NCBI GenBank assembly: GCA_963769715.1
Contig: CAVYNE010000016.1
Span: 48,429-112,428 of the forward strand
Reading direction: 5' to 3'
Origin: Palsa-504 sp963769715
Lineage (GTDB): Bacteria; Actinomycetota; Actinomycetes; Streptosporangiales; Streptosporangiaceae
Length of the DNA: 64,000 nt
Below the pieces are notes generated by a model that did not search any database, had not been told where the DNA came from, and worked only from the letters and a program-made list of their open reading frames with translations. The number at the start of each line of letters is the position of its first letter. Position 1 is the first letter of the stretch. Positions 36,634 to 45,346 of this stretch are shown piece by piece. A program made the position numbers and the translations under genes.

Positions 36634-36655
36634 CCAATGTGGAGGGCGGTCGCCG

Positions 36656-37852
36656 ATGCCGTCCAGTGCTACTGAGAATTCTCGGGACGCGGCTTCGGCT
36701 GCGCGAGGCGATCAGGAAGCCGGCTCTCGGTCCGCCCTGGCTGCCTCTGGGGTGCTCATCTACGCCGCGGTACGCGTTCTCACTCTGGCGGTCACCGCGC
36801 TCCTGCTGCACCACGGCAGATTCCGTGTGTGGTCGCTGGTCCACCTGATCGTGTCATGGGACAGTGGCCGCTTCCTGTACATCGCTGCCCACGGGTATGC
36901 CTATGTGCCGGGCTACCAGCATCCCGATTCAATCCTCGCCTCGTATCCGGGTTATCCGCTCGCCATCGACACGATCGCCTGGGTACCCGGGATCGGCCTG
37001 GCACGCGCGGGCTTCGCCATCACCATCGCCGCGGGCCTGGCGGCGGCGTGGGGGCTGACCAGGCTCGGCATGGCACTGACCGGTGACCGGCGGCTCAGCC
37101 TGGTCATGGTCGCGGTGTGGGCGGTGGCGCCCGCCTCGTTCGTGCTGTCCATGGTGTATTCCGAGGCCTTGTTCTGCGCGCTTGCCATCTGGTCCCTCGT
37201 CGCGCTCGTCGAGCGCCGCTGGCTGGTGGCCGGGGTCCTCACAATCGGCGCCGGCCTGGTGCGCAGCAGCACGGGCGTGGCCCTGGTCGCGGCGGTCACG
37301 GTCGCGGCGCTGCCCACCGTGATCGCGGCGCTGAGGGCGCGCCAGCCTGCCGCCATGTGGTGGCGCCCGGCGGTGGCGCTGCTGCTGTCCCCGCTCGGCG
37401 TGCTCGGCTACTGGGCCTATTCAGCCGTCAGGCTGGGCCACTTCGGCGGATATATATGGCTCGAGAAGAACGGCTACGACAGCTTCGACTGGGGACAGGG
37501 CGTCTTCCTCTCCGTGAAGGACGCCCTGTTCGACCGCCCGCCCGCGGTCGAACTTATGACCCTCATCGTGCTCGCAGCCGCAGTCGTGCTCACCATCTGC
37601 AGCCTCACTGAGAGGTTTCCATGGAGCGTGCACGTCTACACGCTTGCGATTGTCGTCATCGCCCTTGGCGTGGGACCCCTCTACCTCGGCTCCAAGCCGC
37701 GCTTCCTGCTCCCCGCCGTGCTACTCAGCGTGCCGGTGGCCCGGCTCCTTGCTCCGCTGCCCGCGTGGCTGCTGGGTCTCGTGATCGGCGTGCTCGGCGC
37801 CGCGTCCGTGTGGTTCAGCCTCTTCCTGATGACCGCAGGCTGGGCCCCGTGA
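36656..37852 (+). CDS. PIG-V-like membrane mannosyltransferase
   Basis: 398 aa from ATG 36656 (GGAGGGCGG upstream). About 9-10 membrane segments. The first extracytoplasmic loop has WDSGRFLYIAAHGYAYVPG and SYPGYPLAIDTIAWVPG, matching the acidic-residue loop and the FPLYP-like motif of the PIG-V/GT-C fold. Such enzymes transfer mannose from a polyprenyl-phosphate donor outside the membrane, for example in lipoglycan or glycoprotein synthesis. The acceptor cannot be told. It follows the GH3 tail by 22 bp. Confidence 0.8.
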   Translation: MPSSATENSRDAASAARGDQEAGSRSALAASGVLIYAAVRVLTLAVTALLLHHGRFRVWSLVHLIVSWDSGRFLYIAAHGYAYVPGYQHPDSILASYPGYPLAIDTIAWVPGIGLARAGFAITIAAGLAAAWGLTRLGMALTGDRRLSLVMVAVWAVAPASFVLSMVYSEALFCALAIWSLVALVERRWLVAGVLTIGAGLVRSSTGVALVAAVTVAALPTVIAALRARQPAAMWWRPAVALLLSPLGVLGYWAYSAVRLGHFGGYIWLEKNGYDSFDWGQGVFLSVKDALFDRPPAVELMTLIVLAAAVVLTICSLTERFPWSVHVYTLAIVVIALGVGPLYLGSKPRFLLPAVLLSVPVARLLAPLPAWLLGLVIGVLGAASVWFSLFLMTAGWAP

Positions 37853-37955
37853 CGCACGCGGCCGGGATCACGGCGGGGGGAGGTTGACCAGGGACGCCAG
37901 GGCGGCGCGGTGCGCGTCCGGGGTGCCGAACGCGATCGAGTCCGCCTTGGCCCGA

Positions 37956-38110
37956 TTAACTCGACAGTTCGCGGCGAGAAGAGGCCTTCCCGTCGGTCTC
38001 GCCGAGCAGGAACATGAACCGGGCGAGGTCGTCGCGGAGCGTCTCGACTCTGCTCGTGGCCGGTAGCGAGCCAGTCGTCCAGGAGCTGCAGGAGCTGGCC
38101 GAGTTCCATC
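37956..38110 (-). pseudogene. small helical protein gene broken by frameshifts
   Basis: Starts MELGQLLQLLDDWLA at 38110, then a second frame supplies VETLRDDLARFMFLLGETDG, a natural continuation. The two are joined only by a frame change near 38060. Family unknown to me. It lies just upstream of, and divergent to, the MBL hydrolase. Confidence 0.4.
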
Positions 38111-38168
38111 GCGACGCGCGTTGCGCGAATCGTTGTTGGCGGGCGCTGGGCACGCTAGCCTTGCACCC

Positions 38169-39002
38169 GTGCTGAGGCAGGTCGCGGAGGGTGTGCTGAT
38201 CCACGAGAGCGACTTCTGCCAGAGCAACGCCGTTGTCGTGCAGGGCCGGGCTGGCGTGTTGCTCATCGACCCCGGGATACTCGGCTACGAAATGGCCGCC
38301 CTCGCGAACGACCTTCGCGAGTTGGGCCAGCCCGTTGTGGCAGGGTTTTCTACGCATCCGCATTGGGATCACCTGCTCTGGCACGCCCGGCTCGGCTCGG
38401 CGCCCCGTTACGGCACGGCGCGCTGCGCGGCCACTGTCCGAGTTCTGCTGTCGGACGCGGGTTGGAAGGCCCGCATCGTCGAGTGGATACCGCCGGGCAT
38501 CGCCGAGCAGGTACCGCTGGACCTGCTTGGCCTCATTACCGGCCTGCCCGCCGAGACGGCGCAGATTCCCTGGGATGGCCCTCAAGTCCGGATTATCGAG
38601 CATCAAGCGCATGCCCCGGGCCATGCGGCGCTGTTGATTGAGGAACGCGGGGTTCTCGTCGCCGGCGACATGCTTTCTGATGTCTTGATTCCGATGCTCG
38701 ACTTGAACGACACCGCTGACCCGATCGAGGACTACCTCGTCGCGCTGCGGCTGCTCGAGGGCGTGGCGGACGACGTCGATGTCGTCATCCCCGGCCACGG
38801 GTCCATCGGCGGAGCTGATCAAGTACACGCACGGATCGACCAGGATCGGGCGTACGTGCACGCCCTGCGTGACGCCCATGTTCTCAGCGACCCGCGGGTC
38901 GGCCCATTGGCCAAGGACGGCTGGGACTGGGTGGCCGGCGTGCACGCACGGCAGCTCCAGCGTCTCGCCCGAAGAAGCGAGCGCGACGGGACGCCCGGCT
39001 AG
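38169..39002 (+). CDS. MBL-fold metallo-hydrolase
   Basis: 277 aa from GTG 38169, chosen because similarity starts with VLRQVAEGVLIHESDFCQSN; a longer start at 38121 is open. Metal motif STHPHWDHLLW (HxHxDH), later HAPGHAALLIE (His), LVAGDMLSDV (bridging Asp) and VVIPGHGSIG (His) give the full two-metal site. Cytoplasmic; general hydrolase of the glyoxalase-II-like group. The substrate cannot be assigned; in this subgroup annotations vary between lactonase and beta-lactamase-like. The frame is undamaged. Confidence 0.85.
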   Translation: MLRQVAEGVLIHESDFCQSNAVVVQGRAGVLLIDPGILGYEMAALANDLRELGQPVVAGFSTHPHWDHLLWHARLGSAPRYGTARCAATVRVLLSDAGWKARIVEWIPPGIAEQVPLDLLGLITGLPAETAQIPWDGPQVRIIEHQAHAPGHAALLIEERGVLVAGDMLSDVLIPMLDLNDTADPIEDYLVALRLLEGVADDVDVVIPGHGSIGGADQVHARIDQDRAYVHALRDAHVLSDPRVGPLAKDGWDWVAGVHARQLQRLARRSERDGTPG

Positions 39003-39100
39003 CGATCCTCTGCGGGCGCCGCGTCAAACGGTGTGACGGTGATCAACTGGCGGGCCGCCGGGCACACTGATCTGCACCGTCGCGTCGTCCAGGCTGATGT

Positions 39101-39799
39101 TCACGGGCGTTGCCAAGCGGCGCGGCGGATGGCGATGGTGACCAGCTCCAGGTTGCGCTGGTCGAGGCCGGGGATGACGTCGCGGAGGCTGACGGGGTGG
39201 CCGGCGGCGAGGCTGGCCGCGATGCGGAGGCTGCGGCGCGCAGCGCGATGCTGAGCTGGCTGGTCACTCGCGTTCTCCTGGTCGTCGTGCGGGGCGCCTT
39301 CCTCCGGGCCGGGTGGCTCGGCCAGGAGGTCGCGGGCGATGCGCGCGTACTGGCTGGCGGGGCGGTCGGAGGTGCCGAACATCAGGGACAGGTGCAGCGG
39401 GTCGGGTCGGCCGGTCAGCGCCCCGTGCAGGATCCGGTCGCGGCGGATCCGCTCGACGCTGATCCCGTAGCCCAGCAGGTTCCAGTTGAGGTAGCTCCTG
39501 GTGACGGCCATGTCCCTGAGGGCGGTCTGCTCTGAGATGATGACGTGCCGGTTGGGGGTGTGCGGCCAAGTAGCGCGGCGGTGGTCGAGCCAGGCCCGCA
39601 CCGCCTGGTGGCTGAGGTCGCAGAGCCGCTGGGAGTGGCCCGCGATGGTGATGCGCCGGTTGGGCAGGTCAAGGTCGTCCAGGGTGAGGTCGCGGATGGC
39701 CTCCCAGCGGGCGGCGTGGACGGCGCCCGGGGCGACGATCAGCCGCTGCCCTGGGAGGGTGATCGCCTGCTCGACGGCCCGGATCTCGTCATCGGTCAT
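39101..39799 (-). pseudogene. integrase-like (tyrosine recombinase-related) C-terminal fragment
   Basis: 232 codons with AIRDLTLDDLDLPNRRITIA, LCDLSHQAVRAWLDHRRATW and NRHVIISEQTALRDMAVTRS. The pattern fits actinobacterial site-specific integrase relatives that accompany mobile islands. The usual catalytic R..HxR..Y set cannot be traced and the N-terminal core-binding region is absent, so it is probably non-functional. It may mark the edge of an integrated island, but no tRNA or att repeat was found nearby. Confidence 0.5.
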
Positions 39800-40143
39800 T
39801 GGCAGCTGACCCGCAGCACCGGAGCCGCCAACCCGGCATCCCGGCCTTCCCGCCGGACAACCGACGCCTGTCCCGCAACCTTGCCACCAACTGTTCAGGT
39901 CAAGGTTCGCTCACGCGCCAACGGGAACCCAGTTTCCGTGTCAGGCAGGTGAGTAACTAATTGACGCGCCGGACGAGGCGTCGTCGGAATGGTTAAGGGA
40001 GAGGTGCGGGATGCTACCTCAAGACGAGACAAAAGCCGGTGACGACAGAAAGAGCGGGGTAGCGTGGCCGTAGCACTCTTAAATGGATGGGGTTGACACA
40101 GCCAGTCGCGCCTCGACCGCGCAGGTCGCCGACTGCTGCGGGG
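39800..40143 (+). other. intergenic stretch
   Basis: About 340 bp, somewhat AT-richer around 39950-40090. No gene or RNA recognised. Confidence 0.4.
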
Positions 40144-40497
40144 CTACCTACCAGAGCTGAGATGGTGCCGGACCGTTTCTCGTAGCGAGCCGAGGCGGGA
40201 CCAGGTGAACCGCCTGACGAGTCCCTCGTCGATGTCCGGGAGCCTGGAGTGGGCGAGGTGGTTGCGCAGGTCGTAAAGGTTCGACCAGGTCCGGTCAGCA
40301 CGTACGGGCTGCCCGGTGGCGGCTGTGTACACGAGCGCCTCGTTGCCGACGGCGATCCACAGCCGGTGCAGAACCCAGCGGTAGCGGGAATCCTGGTCGA
40401 ACCGCGCAGCGTCGCCGTCATCACGCAACGCCGCGAGTTCGCCGAGCAGGGCGTCGAGTTCCAGCAGCGCGTAACGGTCCGGGCGGACGTCACTCAC
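40144..40497 (-). CDS. HepT-like ribonuclease toxin (type VII TA), altered active motif
   Basis: 117 aa, helical (RYRWVLHRLWIAVGNEALVY, WSNLYDLRNHLAHSRLPDID). HepT toxins carry R-x4-6-H-x-Y, where the Tyr is AMPylated by the partner MntA. Here LRNHLAHSRL keeps Arg and His but has Arg in place of Tyr. Its GTG overlaps the MntA-like stop (GTGA), so the two are translationally coupled. The changed Tyr position suggests a detoxified or specialised variant. HEPN-fold membership is inferred from the motif and partner. Confidence 0.65.
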   Translation of the reverse strand: MSDVRPDRYALLELDALLGELAALRDDGDAARFDQDSRYRWVLHRLWIAVGNEALVYTAATGQPVRADRTWSNLYDLRNHLAHSRLPDIDEGLVRRFTWSRLGSLRETVRHHLSSGR

Positions 40498-40829
40498 AGC
40501 GGCGTGGCGGCGACCAGGTCGGGGCTGACGTGCTGGTTGCGCAGCGCCCCGTCAGAGTAGACCGTGACCTCGGCGCCGAGCAGGTCCGCGGCCGCCCGCT
40601 GAAACTCGAACATATCGAACAGGTCCCGGTCATCCGCGAGGTGCCCTCGCAGGCGGCCAGGCGAGGCGAAGGCCAAGACGGTGATCCCATGCCGGGCAGC
40701 CAGCTCGACTAGCTCGGCGGCGTGCGAGCGGACCTGCCGCTCGGTCGCGGGCGGCAGATGCGCTGGCTCGGCAAGCGGCTGGCTCACGCCCGCCAGTCTA
40801 CCGGCCACAGGATCAGCCCGGGCGGGCAT
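40494..40829 (-). CDS. MntA-like nucleotidyltransferase antitoxin, degenerate
   Basis: 111 aa. ELVELAARHGITVLAFASPG then RLRGHLADDRDLFDMFEFQR, then AAADLLGAEVTVYSDGALRN, follows the minimal nucleotidyltransferase fold, and the end RNQHVSPDLVAATPL is as in MntA partners. The catalytic GSxARG...DxD core is reduced to ASPGRLRG...DDRD, and about a dozen residues around the second Asp seem absent. Active MntA AMPylates HepT; this one probably cannot. A shorter start at about 40785 (VSQPLAEPAHLPP) is possible. Confidence 0.6.
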   Translation of the reverse strand: MPARADPVAGRLAGVSQPLAEPAHLPPATERQVRSHAAELVELAARHGITVLAFASPGRLRGHLADDRDLFDMFEFQRAAADLLGAEVTVYSDGALRNQHVSPDLVAATPL

Positions 40830-40961
40830 AGCCCACTGCCGGGCGTCGGTGAGCCTACCCGGCTAACGTTGCAGGCCGCGCTGGCCAGCGCAGCGGCCCT
40901 GATCGCCTGCGGGCCTCACCGCGGACGTGCACTCGGGCGTCACTGACACTGGGCCCGTGCT

Positions 40962-41467
40962 TTAGCCCGGCGGTGGCTGCTCGGTCATTCGATACGGGGA
41001 CAGCGTGATATACCACCCGCGCTGGGTGGCCCGGGTGGCGACCTGGACCCGGTGAGCCCGCACTGGGCGCGGTGGGCTTTGATGTCCTGCCAGGTCATCG
41101 TTCCGGTTTCCCGAAGGGCATCTGCAAATTGCCGCGAAGCTTCCTCTGGATCCGGCATCGTCAGAAAGTCGTTCAGGCTCCTGCGAAGGTCTGTGACCAG
41201 GAACCCCCAGCCGTTGCGGGCACAGAAAGCTCTCGCGGCGGCAGCTTTCGGCTGGTTGATCGCCAGCGGCATGTCGAGCAGAGGCTTAACTTCAATGAGG
41301 ATGCAGTACCCGTCCCTGGTGGCCGCCAGCAGGTCGGGATAGTAGGTGCGGTGCCGCCCGGCGAAGACGTAACCGATTGCCGCCGGCTGTTCGCGGAACC
41401 ACGGCACCTGTAGTGCCATATCCAGCGCCCGTATCAGCGACAGTTCGTCCCTGGACTCAAACGCCAC
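40962..41467 (-). pseudogene. TnsA-like endonuclease, frameshifted near its end
   Basis: The N-terminal ~140 residues are intact: YVFAGRHRTYYPDLLAATRD, YCILIEVKPLLDM (PD...ExK nuclease core) and WQDIKAHRAQCGLTG. TnsA of Tn7-like elements cuts the 5' ends of the transposon. After HRAQCGLTG the literal frame gives SRSPPGPPSAGG and stops at 40985. The next frame gives VATRATQRGWYITLSPYRMT, the expected TnsA-like finish, to TAA 40962-40964. So one base is lost or gained near 41040. It lies downstream of the sigma-like gene, same strand. No TnsB, TnsC or TniQ is visible. Confidence 0.62.
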
Positions 41468-41525
41468 CTTCCGCCCCAGCTTGACGGATTCCCATGTCTC
41501 GGCGTCTTGCCTCGCTGCGGGATGA

Positions 41526-42247
41526 TCAGCGACTGGGGTGGCGCAGGCTTACGACCCCTGGCCATTCGGTATCGGCCAGCAGAGGAGTCAGCAGCGCGGC
41601 AGCTCGCTTCGTGAACTGAGCCTGACGGGCCTCGCGGGCCAGCTCAGCATCGCGGACCACACGAAACGTAACCGCCTCGGCCGCAACATGCTTGCTAACC
41701 TGGCGGCTATGGCCAGCAAGCTGGGCCAGTACCCGCGCAGCCAGACCCACCGGCACCGCAGGCAATGCCGCCTCAGCCAGCGTGAGCAGGCTCTCGCCGC
41801 TTCGGCGCCGGCTCTTTCAGCCTGGTTCAGCACAGCGGCAATCGACTGCCTGGCGTACTGTCCCACTCCTGGCCGCCCGCGACGGCGGGACACCCGCCCC
41901 AGCGCCCTTTCTTGCAATTGCCGGACTCGCTCACCGGAAATGCCCATGCGCTCGCCGATCGACCGCAACGACAGCGGGGCATCACCATCAAGCGCTAGCC
42001 GCTGGGCCAGCACGGCACGATGCCGCGGCGACCGCAGGCTCCCAACCGCGGCGGCGACCAGATCACGTGCCACGACTCCCGCACCCGGATCACCGGCAGC
42101 CAGCTCGGGCCAGCTCAGGTTGACGGTCCCGCCGCCATCCCAGGCGCATTCGCGCGCCCACTCCGCCAGCAGCAGTCTCCCGGTCCTGCCGTATAGCTGC
42201 CTGCCCGCCACCTCCAGCCGGCGCCGATCGTGGTGGCACAGCACCAT
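41526..42247 (-). pseudogene. sigma-factor-like HTH protein, frameshifted
   Basis: From ATG 42247: MVLCHHDRRRLEVAGRQLYG, WARECAWDGGGTVNLSWPEL, then a region-4 like segment LRSPRHRAVLAQRLALDGDA and SLRSIGERMGISGERVRQLQ, similar to the HTH that reads the -35 box in RpoD-type factors. Near 41780 the frame shifts: one frame ends EAARACSRW, the other continues LLTLAEAALPAVPVGLAARV to the stop at 41526. Sigma region 2 is not seen, so it is likely a DNA-binding protein of a mobile unit rather than a true sigma. It pairs with the TnsA-like gene 58 bp downstream. Confidence 0.58.
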
Positions 42248-42309
42248 AAAGTCAGGATGAGCACGGAAACGCCGCACACTGTCCGGCGACAGCGTTGAAC
42301 TACGCCTCG

Positions 42310-42990
42310 CTAGCCGTTGTCGGCGAGGCTGGTGCGGGGGCCTCGGAATGTGACGGCGGCCAGGCCGACCGCGAAAACCAGCACGGCGCAGATCCAGGCA
42401 CCACGGTCGGCCGGGGGGCGGACGGGCCAGGTCCACGGGTTGCGCCAGGCCTCGTTCAGTGCGTACTCGGCGAACCCCAGGTAGGCAAGTGGCGGAATCC
42501 AGGCGAGCAGGCCGCCGGTGACCAGCGAGGCCAGCAGGCCGATGCCGGTGATGCCGATGACGTTGCGCGCCAGCACCAGGCCGCCGCCGGGCAGGCTAGC
42601 GCCGGTCACGCCGAGCTGAAGTGCGCCGATCGCGATACCGGTCAGTGCCAGCGCCGCCCCTAGCCGCAGGTATGGCAGCCAGCGGCCGGCGGCCCGCTCG
42701 GCCTCGCCGAACGGGCTGTGCGTCGTCATCGCGATCAACACCGCCGCCCCAGCCTCGATGACCATCGGGCCCTGCTGCGCGAGCGCTCCGCCGGACATCA
42801 GGTGCCAGTGCAGCACGGCGCGGAGCGCGCCGCCGAGCAGGGCCAGCGCGAGCAGCGCCGAGGGCACCCGCCGGCTGCGCAGGTGCAGCCACGCCAGCCG
42901 GGCACCCGCCGCGAGCCGCCGGGCCGCCGACGCCGACCTGGCCGACGATATCGGGGGTACCGGCGGGATCTTGACCTCGGCGGCCGTCAC
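42310..42990 (-). CDS. membrane subunit of ABC transporter operon
   Basis: 226 aa from GTG 42990, overlapping the permease stop as GTGA. About six hydrophobic segments (for example PSALLALALLGGALRAVLHW, GLLASLVTGGLLAWIPPLAY, WICAVLVFAVGLAAVTF). No sequence motif assigns it. By position it is the fourth membrane component of the ECF-sigma/ABC operon. It probably forms an integral-membrane part with the 529-aa permease, or a small accessory protein. Confidence 0.7.
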   Translation of the reverse strand: MTAAEVKIPPVPPISSARSASAARRLAAGARLAWLHLRSRRVPSALLALALLGGALRAVLHWHLMSGGALAQQGPMVIEAGAAVLIAMTTHSPFGEAERAAGRWLPYLRLGAALALTGIAIGALQLGVTGASLPGGGLVLARNVIGITGIGLLASLVTGGLLAWIPPLAYLGFAEYALNEAWRNPWTWPVRPPADRGAWICAVLVFAVGLAAVTFRGPRTSLADNG

Positions 42991-44576
42991 GGGAGCTGCG
43001 CCAGGGTGATGGTGCCGGAGCGCAGCGCGGCGATGTTCGCCGCGAGCCAGGCGTGCCGGGCAGCGGACGACAGCGACTCGAACCCCCTCGCGGCGGCGGT
43101 GATCTGGACGGCGCTCGCCGCCGGCTGTGTCCCTGACGCGCCCGACGCACTCGACGCACTCGACTGCGTGCCCGGCTGGCTGAACTGCGGGTACTGCGGT
43201 ACGGGAGCGCCGATTTTGGCCAGCAGCGCGATCGCCACCGCCTCCTGCGCCGGGGTTGGGCCTGGCGAGTCCTGCTCCGCCGGCCCGGAGACGAACCAGG
43301 TGATGAAGTCCTGCTGCCACCCTTGTTCCCAGTCCGCTGTGCGCGCGATAGCGGGGGTGGCCCAGAATGACTCGCCGCCGTATCCTTCTTGTTCCGTTGA
43401 ATAGTCGTAGACCGACGTCGTCCCCGCGACGGCGGGCAGCGCGACACCCGTGGTCATTTCGGCGCGGGCCGGGGCTCCCGGCAGCCCGGCGATCTCGGCG
43501 GCGGCCGGCTGCAACGCGGCCGACATGGCACCTAGGTAGGGTTCAAAGGCCGGGTGAATGCACACCTTGAAGGCGCTGCCCGTGCAGTCGAGGGTGTACG
43601 GGACCGCCTGGTCGTCGGCCGCGTCGTGCAGCGCGGGGATCTCCCAGCCCGTCATGAGGGAGTACTGCGCGGTGCCCGCCAGTGAGAACGCGGTCGCGGA
43701 CGCGGCCACGCCGCACGCGACGGCGGCGGCTGCCACCGCGGTCAGCCGCCGCCCGGCGGCGAAGGACAGACCCCGGACGCCGGGCACGCGTGCCGCAGGT
43801 AGCAGGGTGAGCAGGCCGACCATGACGAGCAGCACTCCGCCCATGAACATGACCTGTGCGATGGAGACATCCGGCGGGACGTGATAATAGACGCCGACAT
43901 GGGTATTCTGCGGGCGGTCCGTAGCTGCCACGAGCAGCGCGGACGTGCCTTTCAGGCTGCTGAGGACGCTCACGTTGTCCGGGTTCACGCTGTTCGCGGC
44001 GTTGACTCCGACAAACCACGCGGCGAAGACGGCGACCGCGACGATCGGCGCGGTGAACCGGCCGGGGAGCAGGGTGCCGCAGGTGAAGCCGATCGCGCAG
44101 GACGCGGCCACCCCCACGACGCCGACCGCCACCGGCCACAGCGGCGGGCCGCCCCAGGTCGCCTGGCGCGCGGTCTGGAGGTAGATGACGGCGACCCCGG
44201 CCAGGTAGGCCAGCACCATCCAGAACGCCGTGGCGGTGAGCACCGTCGCCTGCCGCGCCCAGGCCGCGCGAGCCGTCGTCGCCAGCAGGTCACCGGTCTT
44301 CCTGCGGCCTTCCCTGGTGGCGACCCAGGCGGCGATCCCCGCGGCGATCACGCTGAAGAAGACGAGGTTGGACCCGGTGATCACCGAGGCGCGCACCGTC
44401 CAGGTCGGCGGGAACCCCGCCGCCGTCCGGTACGCGTTGACGTAGAAGAGCGCGGCGAGGACCGGCAGCACCCATACGACCGCGCTGTGCTTGATCTCCA
44501 GCCGCAGTACGCGCACTGTGCGGAAACGGGCTGTGCTGAAACGGGCCGTGCGCTGAGTGAGGGCGACAGCAGTCAC
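42987..44576 (-). CDS. ABC transporter permease with large periplasmic-side domain
   Basis: 529 aa. A six-helix N-terminal membrane half (VVWVLPVLAALFYVNAYRTA, GSNLVFFSVIAAGIAAWVAT, AFWMVLAYLAGVAVIYL and others to ~290), one more segment (LTAVAAAAVACGVAASATAF), then a ~200-residue soluble C-terminal domain without a recognised family. The layout resembles ABC-2 type permeases of ECF-regulated exporters. Its GTG start overlaps the ATPase stop (TAGTG), so expression is coupled. It probably exports a lipid or peptide; the substrate is unknown. Confidence 0.78.
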   Translation of the reverse strand: MTAVALTQRTARFSTARFRTVRVLRLEIKHSAVVWVLPVLAALFYVNAYRTAAGFPPTWTVRASVITGSNLVFFSVIAAGIAAWVATREGRRKTGDLLATTARAAWARQATVLTATAFWMVLAYLAGVAVIYLQTARQATWGGPPLWPVAVGVVGVAASCAIGFTCGTLLPGRFTAPIVAVAVFAAWFVGVNAANSVNPDNVSVLSSLKGTSALLVAATDRPQNTHVGVYYHVPPDVSIAQVMFMGGVLLVMVGLLTLLPAARVPGVRGLSFAAGRRLTAVAAAAVACGVAASATAFSLAGTAQYSLMTGWEIPALHDAADDQAVPYTLDCTGSAFKVCIHPAFEPYLGAMSAALQPAAAEIAGLPGAPARAEMTTGVALPAVAGTTSVYDYSTEQEGYGGESFWATPAIARTADWEQGWQQDFITWFVSGPAEQDSPGPTPAQEAVAIALLAKIGAPVPQYPQFSQPGTQSSASSASGASGTQPAASAVQITAAARGFESLSSAARHAWLAANIAALRSGTITLAQLP

Positions 44577-45346
44577 TAGTGCACCCTCTTCGTCACGGGC
44601 ACCTGCTTGCGGGATGCCGCGAGAACCGCGCTGTAGCCGCGCTCAAGCGGGGAGTCACCGACCTCGTGGCCCTCGCCCCGGGCGGTCAGCTCATCGGGCG
44701 TGCCGCGGAACGCGACCTTGCCCTCGGCCATCAGCGCCACCTCGGAGCACGCGGTGCCGACGTCCTCGACCAGGTGCGTGGACACCACCACGGTCGCGTG
44801 CTGGCCAAGATCGCGGATCAGCGTGCGGAACGCGACCCGCTGCTCGGGGTCGAGGCCGGCCGTCGGCTCGTCCAGCAGCAGCAGGTCCGGGTCGTTCACG
44901 ATCGCCTGCGCGATGCCCACCCGGCGCAGCATGCCGCCGGACAGCGTGCGCAGCCTTGCCTTCGCCCTGGGGCCGAGGTCGACCCGCTCGACGGCGGCGG
45001 CCACCGCCTTCGGCACCTGGTGCGCGGGCATCTCCTTGAGCAGCGCGAAGTACTCGACGAACTCGGCCACGGTGAACGACGGGTAATAGCCGAGGTTCTG
45101 CGGCAGGTAACCGAGCCTGCGCCTGATCTCCGTGCGCGCGGCCGGCCTGCCGGGGTCCCGGTCGAGCAGCCGCACCGTGCCCGACGACGGCGGCAGCACG
45201 GTGGCGAGCATGCGGAGCAGCGAGGTCTTGCCCGCGCCGTTCGGGCCGAGCAGGCCGAAGACACCCGGGCCGGCGGCGAGGCTCACCCCGTCGACCGCCT
45301 TGTTTCTCCCGAACGTCCGGGTGACGTCCGTCAACTCGATGTTCAC
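44576..45346 (-). CDS. ABC transporter ATP-binding protein
   Basis: 256 aa from GTG 45346 (overlaps the preceding stop). Walker A LLGPNGAGKTS, Q-loop YLPQNLGYYP, signature LSGGMLRRVGIA, Walker B LLLLDEPTAGLDPEQ and the switch His in STHLVEDV are all intact. This is the drug/lipid-exporter (ABC-2) branch, where the ATPase powers the two membrane proteins encoded on either side. Chain order in the operon: sigma, membrane protein, ATPase, permease, membrane protein, all with overlapping ends. Confidence 0.93.
   Translation of the reverse strand: MNIELTDVTRTFGRNKAVDGVSLAAGPGVFGLLGPNGAGKTSLLRMLATVLPPSSGTVRLLDRDPGRPAARTEIRRRLGYLPQNLGYYPSFTVAEFVEYFALLKEMPAHQVPKAVAAAVERVDLGPRAKARLRTLSGGMLRRVGIAQAIVNDPDLLLLDEPTAGLDPEQRVAFRTLIRDLGQHATVVVSTHLVEDVGTACSEVALMAEGKVAFRGTPDELTARGEGHEVGDSPLERGYSAVLAASRKQVPVTKRVH

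Noticed and set aside
39800..40143. Search for a tRNA or att site beside the integrase-like fragment
   Set aside because: No T-loop (GGTTCGAATCC-like) sequence or flanking direct repeat was found by eye here or near 46720.
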